A program made the position numbers and the translations under genes. A stretch of 64,000 nt of DNA from Patella vulgata (Eukaryota > Mollusca > Gastropoda > Patellidae). Below, one piece after another: positions 10,900-20,596 of the stretch (positions are counted from its first letter, which is position 1; every line of letters starts with the position of its first letter). The notes beneath the pieces are model-generated. The model was given only the letters and a program-made list of their open reading frames with translations. It did not search any database and had not been told where the DNA came from. The DNA lies in contig NC_065879.2 of NCBI RefSeq assembly GCF_932274485.2, forward strand, positions 93,695,959-93,759,958, given 5' to 3'.

Positions 10900-11663
10900 G
10901 GAAATCTGATGTTCAGAAAGTAGTTTTTGAACGCCTGGTAGATTAGACATTCTTTTAAAATTACAAAAGAGGGCAGCAAGAACTATTCTTGATGCACCGA
11001 TTGAAACTCTGTCCACCTCTTTAATTACTAAACTCGGTTGGCTTACCCTTACACAGAGGATTCTTTACAATAAAATTGTCTTATCATTCAAAATTATTAC
11101 ATTTAATACTCCACTTTATCTAAATTCCTATTTTATTTGAAAAATCTCTTGTTTCCAAAACGGATATCTTGCTCTGTTCACAGACCAGTAAATCTCTTTT
11201 TCTTCAAAAATGCAAAACGGAATCCATGAAACGTACTTTTCATTATTCTGCATGTCTTTTATGGAACAATCTGCCTTTTGATATAAAGATGTGTAAAAAT
11301 GTTGAAAATTTTAAGATTAAACTGAAAACTCATTTATTTTGCACACTGAAAGAACCATAATATTCAACTGATGACATACTTATTATTTTTAACTTGCAAC
11401 TGCATTCTTCTATTTTATTTTGTGTGTAATTATAGTGTTCTTCCTATATTCTACTTGTATAATGTATATGTTTTGTAGTTTGGGAGTTTGGGAGTGACTT
11501 ATCAAACTTCCAACTTTAAAATGCTATTGCATTTCTAATGATTTTAAATTTATCCTGATATTACATGTATATATGTCTTTGTAGCTTAGGAGGGACCTAT
11601 GGAAGATTAGTTTTTTTGCAAACTAAATACTTTGCCTCATTAAATAAAGTTTTTATTATTATC
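10900..11663 (+). mobile_element. LINE (non-LTR retrotransposon) 3' end, decayed
   Basis: From 10961 an open stretch reads LQKRAARTILDAPIETLSTS and then WLTLTQRILYNKIV, and after a break in frame RTFHYSACLLWNNLPFDIK. This is the usual C-terminal part of LINE reverse-transcriptase proteins (LQKRAAR, W-L-x-QR, Y-S-ALWN-LP). Only about the last 130 codons and a 3' UTR remain, ending AATAAAGTTTTTATTATTAT. The clade is not resolvable by eye. It lies in the long ZF-1 intron. Confidence 0.8.
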
Positions 11664-12060
11664 GATGGTTCATAGTTTGGGGCATCATGGCCGATGAAAT
11701 TGATCTGATTAAACCGTTATTTGAAAATAAATGGTGTGTATTCTAATTCTAGTCAACTCTTATTTTACTTTTTTTATGTCTTACAGTTATTCTATTCGAC
11801 CAATGGTTCTGGATTTAGGACAGGTTTGTTACGAGTGAAGTTCACCATTCGATTGCAATCTAGGTCAATTGACCAAAATACGGGTCACAAATAATTTTAT
11901 AAATAAACTTAATGCAACAGGAAAAATTATTTTGACTTTCAGCGACTAAAATTGCCATAACGTTTTGATTCCATGAACGATTTTGACTATTTTGCTATCA
12001 TTTTGGGGGTTTTTCCACGATACACCCATACATGTAGGCCTATATAGTTCAGCTCCTAAC

Positions 12061-12261
12061 GTAGGTCTCATTACACTCACCCTGTACACTTACACTTACA
12101 GTCCCTGTGAGCGCCTGAACAATGTAACTGAACATCTTAGTGAGAAAATAAGACCTTGCTCACCTCGCTAGAACCAGTATGAGCGACACAACACGCTGTT
12201 AAAAAATATGTCCTTAATAGAAGAGTCCCTGAACGTACAGGGTGAGTGTAATGAGACCTAC
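12061..12261. mobile_element. Short element with perfect 27-bp terminal inverted repeats
   Basis: The left end GTAGGTCTCATTAC and right end GTAATGAGACCTAC match as inverted repeats for 27 bp with no mismatch visible. The whole is 201 bp with no coding potential, so it is a MITE. It abuts dispersed repeat R copy 2. I cannot assign a superfamily; the target duplication is unclear. Confidence 0.7.
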
Positions 12262-12262
12262 A

Positions 12263-12745
12263 AGTCATGTCAAACGGTGATATCATGTTCTTATTTGGAG
12301 AGCATGCGCAATAAATAATATCGGTGTTGACTGGAATAACCAGACACTAGAAACTGTCTTGCGGTTGAGACTTCTGACGTATTTCACCGAACATAACTGA
12401 TGACAATTCCCAGTAAAACGGACACGATTGAATGTAAAACAGTTTATATAAATTCATATTACATTATTATATGTGTTGCGACCCATTTGACGTGCCAATC
12501 TAGGTCAGAGAGAGAGAAAATGAAAATGGGGTTTAACGTGCACTCGACACAAACTAGGTCATTTTGGGACTAACATATGGTTTAACTTTATTTCAATAAT
12601 TCGCTTGCGCATAGGGGTCTTTAGCAGTGGGAGGAAACCGGAGGACCCGGAGAAAACCCACGAGGTTGGACAGGCCACCCTACTCCTTGTCACATACAAC
12701 CGGGGATTCGAAACCAAAATCTAGGTCAGAAATATTAGCAATTTA
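12263..12745 (+). repeat. Dispersed repeat R, copy 2 (SINE-A inserted)
   Basis: Matches copies 1, 3 and 4 through CATGTCAAACGGTGA, GGAGAGCATGCGC, GAACATAACTGATGACAATT and TATGTGTTGCGACCCATTT. It is interrupted by a SINE-A at 12511-12717 and resumes with ATATTAGCAATTTAGCTCC. Confidence 0.75.
12511..12717 (-). mobile_element. SINE-A, 5' truncated, with target-site duplication
   Basis: AGAGAG tail, then GGGGTTTAACG, GGAGGAAACCGGAGGACCCG, ending at CCGGGGATTCGAAACC. The target ATCTAGGTCAGA is present on both sides, which fits target-primed reverse transcription into repeat R. Confidence 0.85.
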
Positions 12746-12866
12746 GCTCCTTTAACACTGACCAATATATAAACTTCTATCACACCGATAAAAGATCAAT
12801 CTCTAAAGCATGTAGTGGAGACAGTAATCTATTAGAATGGAGAATGAATTAATAAAATTATCTCAC

Positions 12867-12869
12867 CAT
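12867..12869 (-). CDS. ZF-1 candidate start codon at a splice donor
   Basis: On the minus strand the sequence is TTGTAAAATG followed at once by GTGAGATAAT, a good 5' splice site. Splicing ATG to the main exon (GAAGTTAATGAT) keeps phase 0 and gives M-EVNDSITF. ZF-2 has the same arrangement (ATG then GTGAGT at 34216). Upstream on the minus strand is a CCGGAAGTG motif, a common ETS-type promoter element. The model is inference from one donor and one acceptor about 4.8 kb apart. Confidence 0.45.
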
Positions 12870-13155
12870 TTTACAACAGCAGTCCCGATATTATTATAAC
12901 AAAACAAGCAATAACACACTTCCGGTACTAAGAATAAATTTATTTTGGACATGGACTAGGCCGACACGAACGGTTCTGAATTGGCGACGTTGAGTGACCG
13001 AATGGTTTGATTTGTGCGTGCGCGTGGTTTCGATAATTTCCACACTTGTACGTGAAAAGTTCAACCTCGTGCACCCCCCCACCCATGCTAAACTGGTAGA
13101 CTTATGACCGGGATTCACTTATAAACAAAACAAATCTCACTTCGTCCTCGACAAT

Positions 13156-13157
<2 letters not shown>

Positions 13158-13191
<34 letters not shown>

Positions 13192-13463
13192 GGGGTTTAA
13201 CTAACGTCCACTCAACACAAACTAGGTCATTTCGGGACTAACATATGGTTCAATTTTATTTCCATAATTCGCTTGCGCGTAGGGGTCTTTAGCAGTGGTG
13301 GGGGGGGGGGGTGGCGGAGGACCCGGGGAAAACCCACGAGGTTGGACAGGCGACGCTACTCCTTGTCACGTACAACTGGGGAATTGAAACCACGCCAGTC
13401 GACTCAATGACTGACCGTATGATACAGCGCGCATGTGCTAACCATTCAGCCATCCAACCCCCC
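13158..13463 (-). mobile_element. SINE-A, full length, with target-site duplication
   Basis: A long GAGAGA tail, the complete body and a tRNA-like head (CTAACCATTCAGCCATCCAACCCCCC as read on the plus strand). CTCGACAATTGTG flanks both ends. It contains a G-run expansion at about 13298-13310. Confidence 0.9.
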
Positions 13464-13867
13464 TCGACAATTGTGTTTAGTTATATTTTGCACTAATATT
13501 AATATTAGATTGTATATCCATTGAAAACAATTGTAATTTTAAAATGTCCCTCAAAAATAAAATAAAACCATGTACGTCAGGGGTCGTACGAGCGGCTTTC
13601 GACCCTACGACGTTAGAGATTGATTAATCAATCAGCGTTGATGTTTCTAGTGGTTTACTTACAGTTCCGCGCGTCGCACACCAAGAATTCGCCTTAATTC
13701 TGGAATTCACTACCTCAAACTGTCAAACATGCGTTGTCATGTTTTATCTTCAAAAAGGAGTTAGTAAAACACGTTAAATCTTTGAACCCTTGTTAATTAT
13801 TGTTGACCTCTGAATATATGTTTATTTGCCATTTTATTCTTTCTTGTTTGTTTGATATTTCTTTTTA

Positions 13868-14033
13868 GAGAGGGAGAGAGAGAGAGAAATGGGATTTAAC
13901 GTCCACTCGACACAAACTAGGTCATTTCGGGACTAACACATGGTTCAATTTTATTTCAATAATTCGCTTGCGCGTAGAGGTCTTTAGCAGTGGCAGGAAA
14001 CCGTAGGACGCGGAGAAAACCCACGAGGTTGTA
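13868..14033 (-). mobile_element. SINE-A, 5' truncated
   Basis: GAGAGAGAAATGGGATTTAACG through GAAAACCCACGAGGTTG; the head is absent. Confidence 0.85.
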
Positions 14034-14510
14034 TCTTTATTATAAGCTTATATAATATGATATATATGCACTTTGTAAATATTATTACTGTGTAGTTGCT
14101 AGTTTTATACTGTGTAATTTGCTAGTTTTATACGGGGGGTTGGATGGCCGAATGGTTAGCACGTGCGTGCTGTATCATAAAGCCTGTCATTGAGTCAACT
14201 GGCGTGGTTTCGAATCCCCGGTTGTACGTGACAAGGAGTAGGGTCGCCTGTCCAACCTCGTGGGTTTTCTCCGGGTCCTCCGGTTTCCCCCCACTGCTAA
14301 AGACCCCTACGCGCAAGCGAATTATTGAAATAAAATTAAACCATATGTTAGTCCCGAAATGTCCTAGTTTGTGTCGAATGGACGTTAATCCGCATTTCTC
14401 TCTCTCGCTAGTTTTATAGAGTAGGAGGGGCATGTTGAAAATTAGAACTCATGTACTAAATATGTTCCCTGAGAAAATAAAGTCATTATTATTATTATTA
14501 TTATTATTTA
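14034..14510 (+). mobile_element. Probable LINE 3' end split by SINE-A
   Basis: AT-rich sequence ending AATAAAGTCATTATTATTATT resembles the 3' tail of the LINE at 10900-11663. It is interrupted by the SINE at 14126-14405, whose target duplication GCTAGTTTTATA lies in it. Confidence 0.4.
14126..14405 (+). mobile_element. SINE-A, full length reference copy
   Basis: The tRNA-like head has an A-box-like TGGCCGAATGGTTAGC and a B-box-like GGTTTCGAATCCC, the internal RNA polymerase III promoter layout. The head resembles a tRNA-Ser/Leu type. The body has ACCTCGTGGGTTTTCTCC and GTGTCGAATGGACGTTAA; the tail is TCTCTC. GCTAGTTTTATA is duplicated at both ends. Confidence 0.92.
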
Positions 14511-14759
14511 TCGGGTATTGATTAAAACTATATGGTTTAACGCCTCGGTAACACGCGTTAATTTACATCATGATTCTACACGGGATATTGATTGGTTCTG
14601 TCGTCTATATAATATCACTGTTAAAACAGAAATAGTCCATTGTGTCGTCTATATTAAATACATAACATTTAGAACAACAGAAACTAGTGCTTGTAATACC
14701 GCTAATATCACAGTTACAACAACAGAAGCCAGTTCCTAATATCACAGAACAACAGAACT

Positions 14760-15375
14760 AGTTCATTGTGAGTAGAATCTAGTAATTCTATAATTGATAT
14801 AAACTAGTTATTGGTGATACAGCTAATTAGGACAACGTTAGTAGAACATAGTAATTGTTTATTAATGTAAACTAGCCCCAGGTAATACAGCTAATTAGGA
14901 CAACGTTAGTATAACATAGTAATTGTTTATTTAATGTAAATTAGCCCCAGGTAATACAGCTAATTAAGACAACGTTAGTATAACATAGTAACTGTTTATT
15001 TAATGTAAACTAGCCCCAGGTAATACCGTTAATTAGAACATCGTCATTCTTTAATATGTGTGTACCTCGTGGGTTTTCTCCGGGTCCTCCGGTTTCCTCC
15101 CACTGCTAAAAACCCCTACGCGCAAGCGAATTATCGAAATAAAATTAAACCATATGTTAGTCCCGAAATGACCTAGTTTGTGTCGAGTGGACGTTAAACC
15201 CCATTTCTCTCTCTCTCTTTACCATGTGTGTAAACTAGCTCCAGGTAATACAGCTAATTAGAATGACTTTAGTATCATATAGTAATTGTTTAATTGATGT
15301 AAACTTGTTTCTTGTAATACAGCTATAGAACCAGTAAGTATGATATAGTAATTCTCTAATTGATGTCTATTCGTC
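14760..15375 (+). repeat. Minisatellite of about 67-bp units with SINE insertions
   Basis: Units contain GTAATACAGCTAATTAG, ACGTTAGTA, CATAGTAATTGTTTA and TGTAAACTAG. At least five fairly intact units are seen, with related sequence out to about 15760. Two truncated SINE-A copies interrupt it. Confidence 0.85.
15064..15225 (+). mobile_element. SINE-A, 5' truncated
   Basis: Starts ACCTCGTGGGTTTTCTCC, ends in a TCTCTC tail, and lies inside the 67-bp minisatellite. Confidence 0.85.
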
Positions 15376-15376
15376 A

Positions 15377-15523
15377 ACGTCCAACCGCGTGGGTTTTCTC
15401 CTGGCCTTCCGGTTTCCTCCCACTGCTAAAGACCCCTATGCGCAAGCGAATTATTGAAATAAAAATTAAACCATATGTTAGTTCCGAAATGACATAGTTG
15501 TGTCGAGTGGACGTTAAACCCCA

Positions 15524-15559
<36 letters not shown>
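15377..15559 (+). mobile_element. SINE-A, 5' truncated
   Basis: Starts GTCCAACCGCGTGGGTTTTC, ends in a long CT tail. It begins at almost the same internal position as the neighbouring truncated copy. Confidence 0.85.
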
Positions 15560-15560
<1 letters not shown>

Positions 15561-15771
15561 AATTTCATAAGTTATTGTGTCAAAAAAGGTGATAATAAAA
15601 CAATATGGGATTTCCCGTCTGGATGTTCATCATCAGCCTTCATCATCAGTGAATTTAGAATAACACAAACTAGTACCTGGTTATACAGCCAATTAGAACA
15701 ACATTAGTATCAATACAGTAATTCTTTAATTGATGTAAACTAGTTCCTTGTAATACAGCTTATCAGAGACA

Positions 15772-16192
15772 GTTAAACATACATTATGCAAGAGCTAAAT
15801 CTACCTATTGCAAGTCTATCTTTAGGCCTAAAATGTTATCTAAATTATCAATTAGACATTAATTAACTTATCCAGACCATAATCAACTCTCGATGGCATC
15901 GCTAGCCTGCGATATTTTCTGGATTAGAATCTTATCTGCTGCTTAATGCGCATTGATAATTAAATCAAAAAATGGATAATCGAGACTATGTTTTTTTGTC
16001 GTACCGACTTTAGTAGTAATGAACGAGGCTAGGCCGAAAATTCTCAATTGCTTATATCTTGGTTCATAGTGGATCAATTTGACTGAAATTTAAAGCAAAC
16101 TGCCTTAACATTATCTAGTTTTTAACTATTATATTGAGAACTGTCCGCTCTTTATCTAATCTCCCATAATGTATGTTTAAGTATAATATAAT
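15772..16192 (+). mobile_element. TTAA-type MITE (M1), reference copy
   Basis: The left terminus TTAAACATACATTATG mirrors the right terminus CATAATGTATGTTTAA, so the element is about 420 bp with short inverted ends inside a TTAA. TTAA duplication is the mark of piggyBac-type targeting. No frame is open. Copies and fragments recur at 9845, 19892, 20597, 23443, 25182, 30822, 39291 and 59715. Confidence 0.75.
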
Positions 16193-16269
16193 AATTCTTT
16201 GATTAATGTAATTTACTAATGTGATCTGTGAATAAAACGAAACCAACAATTTATTTGATCAGTGTAAAA

Positions 16270-16400
16270 AGAAATCGGAGGGCCTGTCATTAAGGCAAGT
16301 GGCGTGGCTTGGATTCCGCGCTTGTACGGGTGTGTGTGTGTGTGTGTGTGGGGGGGAGGCTAGTGGTTTCGATTCCACGTTTGAACGTGACAAGAAGTAG
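16270..16400 (+). mobile_element. SINE-A head fragment, divergent
   Basis: CCTGTCATTAAGGCAAGTGG, then TGGCTTGGATTCCGCG resembles the SINE-A head around the B-box. A (GT)n run follows. Confidence 0.4.
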
Positions 16401-16435
16401 AGTCCCCAGTTTAAAACATGTCCATTGATGAGATT

Positions 16436-16586
16436 TCAACATTAGGATACATGGCCCTGTTTCTCGAAATCTTAGTAGATACTTCAATTTTGATTGGCTA
16501 AGCACTAAAATTAATCTAATATTATCCAATCAAATTACTAAAATTTGGATTTTATCTTAGTTAAAATTTCGTGAAACAGGCCCCCG
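16436..16586. mobile_element. Palindromic hairpin MITE (M2)
   Basis: GGCCCTGTTTCTCGAAAT at one side and AATTTCGTGAAACAGGCCC at the other are inverted, with a GATTGGCTAAGCACTAAAAT centre. About 150 bp, able to form a long stem. The same family is at 18444-18940 and 46484-46648. Confidence 0.75.
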
Positions 16587-16740
16587 GTCTTCACCCCTAC
16601 ACCCGGAGTATTGGGTGCCCTTTACTGAGCCAGACTTGGGAATCTCAGACTCCACCCCACTCCCCCTCCCCCGCATGTGGATGAAAGAATTAGGTGATAT
16701 CTTATGCCACGGTGTAAAGGACGTATATCTATTTCAGATT

Positions 16741-16801
16741 ATGGCGACCATGTTGATGTTAGTGAAATCATCTTTTGTTGTGTTCATGGTGATGAATTCG
16801 G
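16741..16801 (+). CDS. Receptor-like gene REC-1, exon 1 (leader)
   Basis: After the acceptor-like TATCTATTTCAG, the ATG at 16741 opens MATMLMLVKSSFVVFMVMNS, a hydrophobic leader. The donor G|GTAGTT ends the exon in phase 1, which matches the phase needed by exon 2. The joined protein would start with a long hydrophobic segment (leader plus MMVLCLV of exon 2), consistent with a secreted or membrane protein. A noncoding exon probably lies upstream. The start could instead be in exon 2 (MMVLCLV). Intron 1 is full of SINEs and MITEs. Confidence 0.55.
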
Positions 16802-16844
16802 GTAGTTTATTACAATTTTACTTATATTCTCTTCAAAGCCGGGG

Positions 16845-17210
16845 TGGATCAGGGCGTAAGACACTGACTCACTAATAGGAGGTGCGGAGTTCAATCTCTG
16901 CATTGGCCGAGAAAGTTCATCCAGATTTTCCGGCGTGGTTTCCCCTTGACAGTGATGCAGGATGGACAGCCCGACAAGAACAGCTGTCTAGTCGTTTGGA
17001 TGGGACAAAAAAACTGAGGTCCCGTGTACACATTGGCGTGCACGTAAAAGATCCCTGGATATTTGGAATTCGATATAAGAGTAGGCCGTAGTGCTGCTGT
17101 CCGGGCAAAAATTGCCTCATAGCACACTGTATGGCGTATGCCCGTCTTCATTAGCCCAGTACGGAGCAGAACAGTAGGACGTTAAACCCCATTTCATTTC
17201 ATTTCATTTC
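16845..17210 (+). mobile_element. SINE-B
   Basis: Head GGTGGATCAGGGCGTAAGAC, a B-box-like GAGTTCAATCTCTG, the full core and an ATTTC tail. The head differs from the usual GGATCACGTGGCTAAGTGGG type. Confidence 0.88.
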
Positions 17211-17212
17211 GA

Positions 17213-17420
17213 AGCCACGGTGGATCAGTGCGTAAGACACTGACTCACTAATGGGAGGTACAGAGTTCGATCCTGATGTTAGTATTTCGGGATTTCCAAC
17301 GTGGTATCCCCTCGCCAGTGGTGTAGGATAACCACAACGTCTATCGTAAGTTTCCCCTCGTCAGTGGTGTAGGCACTCGGCAAACCTCAACAGATTCCAG
17401 TACCCTACATCTTATCTCGG
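17213..17420 (+). mobile_element. SINE-B relative with a different body
   Basis: Head GCCACGGTGGATCAGTGCG, with GAGTTCGATCC as B-box, followed by CCCTCGCCAGTGGTGTAGG blocks instead of the SINE-B core. Similar GTGGTGTAGGGCAAC blocks recur at about 17760-17880. It abuts the previous SINE. Confidence 0.5.
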
Positions 17421-18440
17421 ATGTATGACAAAGTCCGCCATTAGAACTACTTTCAAGTTCCCGGATTACAATGGCGTTGTCCATGACGACCAATGACGTG
17501 ATTGATGACGACGTATTTGAAGAATGTTTTATCTTACAAAATTTTCAAAGTTTGAAGCTGTCTTTCTTTCAAGTTTATCCGATTTTCTTTAGACAGGGAC
17601 AAATTTGCACTGAAAATTCTACACACTCTTCGAACGACGCAATTTTGAGAACTTCTTTCTAAACGCGTGCAAGTTTCCCTTATAAGTAAACCGGTGCCGC
17701 ATCGCAAATGTATAGGCGTAGGTACATATCACTTACTGTCATACAGCCGAGGTTTGCCGAGTGTGGTGTAGGGCAACCAAAACGTCTATCATTCGTTTCC
17801 CCTCGTCAGTGGTGTAGGGCAACTAAAACGTCTATCGTTCGTTACCCCTCGCCAGTGGTGTAGGACGGAGCGCTTGCCAAACACAACGTCTATCGTTCGG
17901 TTGGTGTACGCGTACAATCAACCTTGACATTAGGGATTCGAAAAATGAGTAGCAAAATTTCTCTCATAGCACACTGAATAGTAAACGTCCGTCTTCATTA
18001 GCCCTTTTGGAGCAGCTCTGGAAGAGTTGTTATATAATTCGCTTTCTGGATGATGTGAGGGATTGGCCAATAAAACGGCCTGTTGCGGCGAGTTTTTGTG
18101 GGTGAGGTGCGTCGAACTTTGGGTAAACCACTAGAAACGTCAACGTTGATTGATTAATCAATGTCTGACGTCATAGGGTCAAAAGCCGCTTGTATGACCC
18201 CTGACGCGACATCCTACTACAACTGGTCAGATCTTCATGTAGTGTAGGCCATCGAAAGTATAAAAAAAACGAAACGCAATATAGATCTGTATTTAAATCA
18301 GATTGGTTGATATTGAGTTAGAGGCTTGCCTCCTTTAAAACTCATATGACCTCTGACACGACCTTTTATTACAGCCGGTCAGATCTTCATGTAGTGTAGG
18401 CCATCGAAAGTATAATAAAAAATGAAACGATATATAGATC
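17421..18440. other. Intron 1 of REC-1: repeats, no gene seen
   Basis: Contains GTCAGATCTTCATGTAGTGT blocks (18225 and 18385; related at 44565) and an inverted copy of the sequence at 13580-13670 (GATTGATTAATCAAT). A short SINE-B tail fragment is at about 17965-18015. An open stretch at 17471-17662 has no family resemblance and is not called. Confidence 0.5.
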
Positions 18441-18443
18441 TGG

Positions 18444-18942
18444 GCCCAGTTTCTCGAAATCTTAACTATAGATAACATCCAAATTTTAGTAGATACTTCA
18501 ATTTTGATTGGCTAGGCACTAAAATCAACCTAATATTATCCAATTAAATTACTAAAATTTGGATTTTATCTTAGTTAAAATTTCGTGAAACAGGCGCCTG
18601 TTTTTGAATCAGGGCCCTTATTCACAAAATTTTAACTAAAGATAAAATCCAAATTTTAGTGGATACCTCAATTTTGAATGGCTAAGCACTAAAATGTTAT
18701 CCAATCAAATTACTAAAATTTAGATTTTACCTTAGTTAAAATTTCGTGAAACAGGCGCCTGTTTTTGAATCGGGGCCCTTATTCACGAAAACTTAAACTA
18801 AGATAAAATCGAAATTTTAAGAAATACTGCAATTCGATTGGCTGACCAGTAAAATCAATTTGCATATATCCAATGAAGTTGCAGTATCTCTTAAAATTTG
18901 GATTTTATCTTAGTTTAAGTTTTCGTGAATAAGGGCCCCGAT
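18444..18942. mobile_element. Cluster of three palindromic hairpin MITEs (M2)
   Basis: Three adjacent units, each with CACGAAA or CTCGAAAT arms and a GATTGGCT centre, bounded at about 18444-18600, 18601-18778 and 18779-18942. The third is the most perfect: GGGCCCTTATTCACGAAAAC against GTTTTCGTGAATAAGGGCCC. They end just before exon 2 of REC-1. Confidence 0.75.
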
Positions 18943-18976
18943 TACTTATTGTCATCACATTCTAATTTTATTATAG

Positions 18977-19324
18977 TAATGATGGTACTATGCCTAGTGG
19001 AGAAACAACTCGGCTGTTATCACCCAACAGACTCGTCATGTTCTATTCATACCCTAACTTGTCCTGAAGATAGACGCCTCAGCATCTACAGCCTGTATTA
19101 CTATACGCATCCATCAACTACCACATGTCCTCTAGAACAAGATGAATGTGAAACTAGTCCATGCTGTACCTGGAGTAATGGTGATACATTACAACCTTAC
19201 AATGATCAGGATAGTTTAGATGTTTATAAAACCTGTTCTATTCAACAATCATGTTCCATCACCTCTCCTTACAATCATACAACAGGTTATCATTACGTAG
19301 AGTATGGTTACGAGTGTGAACCTG
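18977..19324 (+). CDS. REC-1 exon 2: SUEL/rhamnose-binding-lectin-like domain
   Basis: The exon follows TTTTATTATAG and ends CCTG|GTACGTAA, phase 1 at both sides. It encodes about 116 residues with ten or more cysteines: TLTCPEDRRLSIYSLYYY near the start and TTGYHYVEYGYECEPG at the end. The L-x-CP-x-x-x-x-I-x-I-x-x-x-Y start and the Y-x-x-V-x-Y-x-C end are typical of SUEL-type galactose/rhamnose-binding lectin domains; the middle is divergent. It would sit outside the cell. Sugar binding is inference. Confidence 0.65.
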
Positions 19325-19367
19325 GTACGTAAACTATCAACTGGTATATCTTTAAAGGGACAATAAC

Positions 19368-19650
19368 CAGGGGCGGATCTAGGAATTTTGAAAAGGGGGG
19401 CGCTGCAAAATGAAGGCATTGACCGCGGAGACGGGGCACGCCGCTGTGTGTGTGTGGGGGGGGGGGGCCCAAGAAAATTATCCGTCATTTCCTTGCATCT
19501 GTTTGAGTCATTTGGGATCCCTACAACGGGTTGGGAACGGACATATTTGAGTCTGAGAAAAGGCACTTTCAGCAGTAAAAAAGGGCACTGTCGAAAATTA
19601 GGGGGGGGGGGGCGCCCCTCGCGCCCCCCATTGAATCCGCCTCTGATAAC
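19368..19650. repeat. G-rich insertion with GGGGCGGATCTAGG / GAATCCGCCTCTG ends
   Basis: The two ends are roughly inverted (GGGGCGGATCTAG at the left, TTGAATCCGCCTC at the right) and the interior has long G runs. No gene. It lies in intron 2 of REC-1. Confidence 0.5.
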
Positions 19651-19891
19651 ACTCTTGCCGGCTTGACAGCTCCAGAAAATAAAAAATAGCCTTATTTTAA
19701 GTACTAGATGTGTTAGCGTCTTGCCTGTTGTGTAAATTATCCATTAAATCCTATTTTACTTGTCCAGAGGGTTCAAAAATATTTTTAAATCCAAGTCACA
19801 TTTGAAAAGCTTTACGTCAGGCTTTTCAAATCATTTAGTTGAATTTTTCCAATTTTTTAAATTAGGTGTGTTACGATGAAATTTGTATCAC

Positions 19892-20290
19892 CAATTAAAC
19901 ATGCATTATGCAAGAGCAAAATCTGCTTATTACAAGTCTTTCTTTAGGCCTGAAATGTTATCTAAATTATTAATTAGACATTAATTAACTTATCTAGACC
20001 ATAATAAACTCTCGATGTCAAGGCTAGCCTTCGATGTTGGCTGGATTAGATTCCTATATGCCGCTAACGGCCGTTGATAATTAAATCAGAAAAAGTGGAT
20101 AATCGAGACTATGCTGTTTATATTAATGATTTTAGTAATGATGACCGAGACTATGCAAAAATTTCACCCGCTTCTTTCTCGGCTCATAGTGGATCAATTT
20201 GACTGAAATTAACAGTATCTTTAGTTGAAATATTGTAAAATAGTACAATTTGTTGACCAGAATAAAGATTGGGACGTATTATTCAGTTAC
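19892..20290 (+). mobile_element. TTAA-type MITE (M1)
   Basis: AATTAAACATGCATTATGCAAG at the left, TAGACATTAATTAACTTATC and GAGACTATGC in the body. The right end is degraded. Confidence 0.65.
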
Positions 20291-20427
20291 AACAAGAGTG
20301 GTATTGATCAGCCTTTAGCATGTTTTACATATGTTTTACATATTGAAGTACTAATACGTTATATAAATTAAATCAAAATATGGCTGAACCGTTCTAATCT
20401 ATTTAATATAATACAATGATACGACAG

Positions 20428-20466
20428 GTTATCATTATGTAGAATATGGCTACGAGTGCGAACCTG
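20428..20466 (+). other. Duplicated exon-2 end of REC-1, possible 39-nt cassette
   Basis: A near copy of the last 39 nt of exon 2, encoding YHYVEYGYECEP-like residues, preceded by ACGACAG and followed by a strong donor, G|GTAAGT. Spliced in after exon 2 it would keep the frame (phase 1 to phase 1, 13 codons). It may equally be an unused duplication remnant. Confidence 0.45.
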
Positions 20467-20596
20467 GTAAGTTATATATATATATATGTTTACTAGGTCA
20501 GCTGTTATATCTTTAACGTGTTTTACTATAACAGCCCTGGGGCCTTATTCACAAAAACATAAATTTCTTAAAATCGACTGTAACTTAAAATTTGAC

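Noticed and set aside
10900-11663. An LTR or virus-like element as the source of the reverse-transcriptase-like sequence
   Set aside because: The residues match the C-terminal part of LINE proteins, the copy ends in an A/T-rich tail, and no terminal repeats flank it.
14150-14225. A genuine tRNA gene (A- and B-box present)
   Set aside because: The sequence continues as SINE-A, has a target duplication and recurs many times; the head does not fold as a complete functional tRNA by eye.
14128-14433. Opposite-strand frames of about 90-100 codons with 'RVGVFSSGRKPEDPEKTHEVGQ'
   Set aside because: The same peptide recurs at every SINE-A copy; it is the SINE body read as protein.
17471-17662. Open frame of 63 codons starting MALSMTTNDV
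   Set aside because: No homology that I recognise, no acceptor or donor in phase with REC-1; could be chance.
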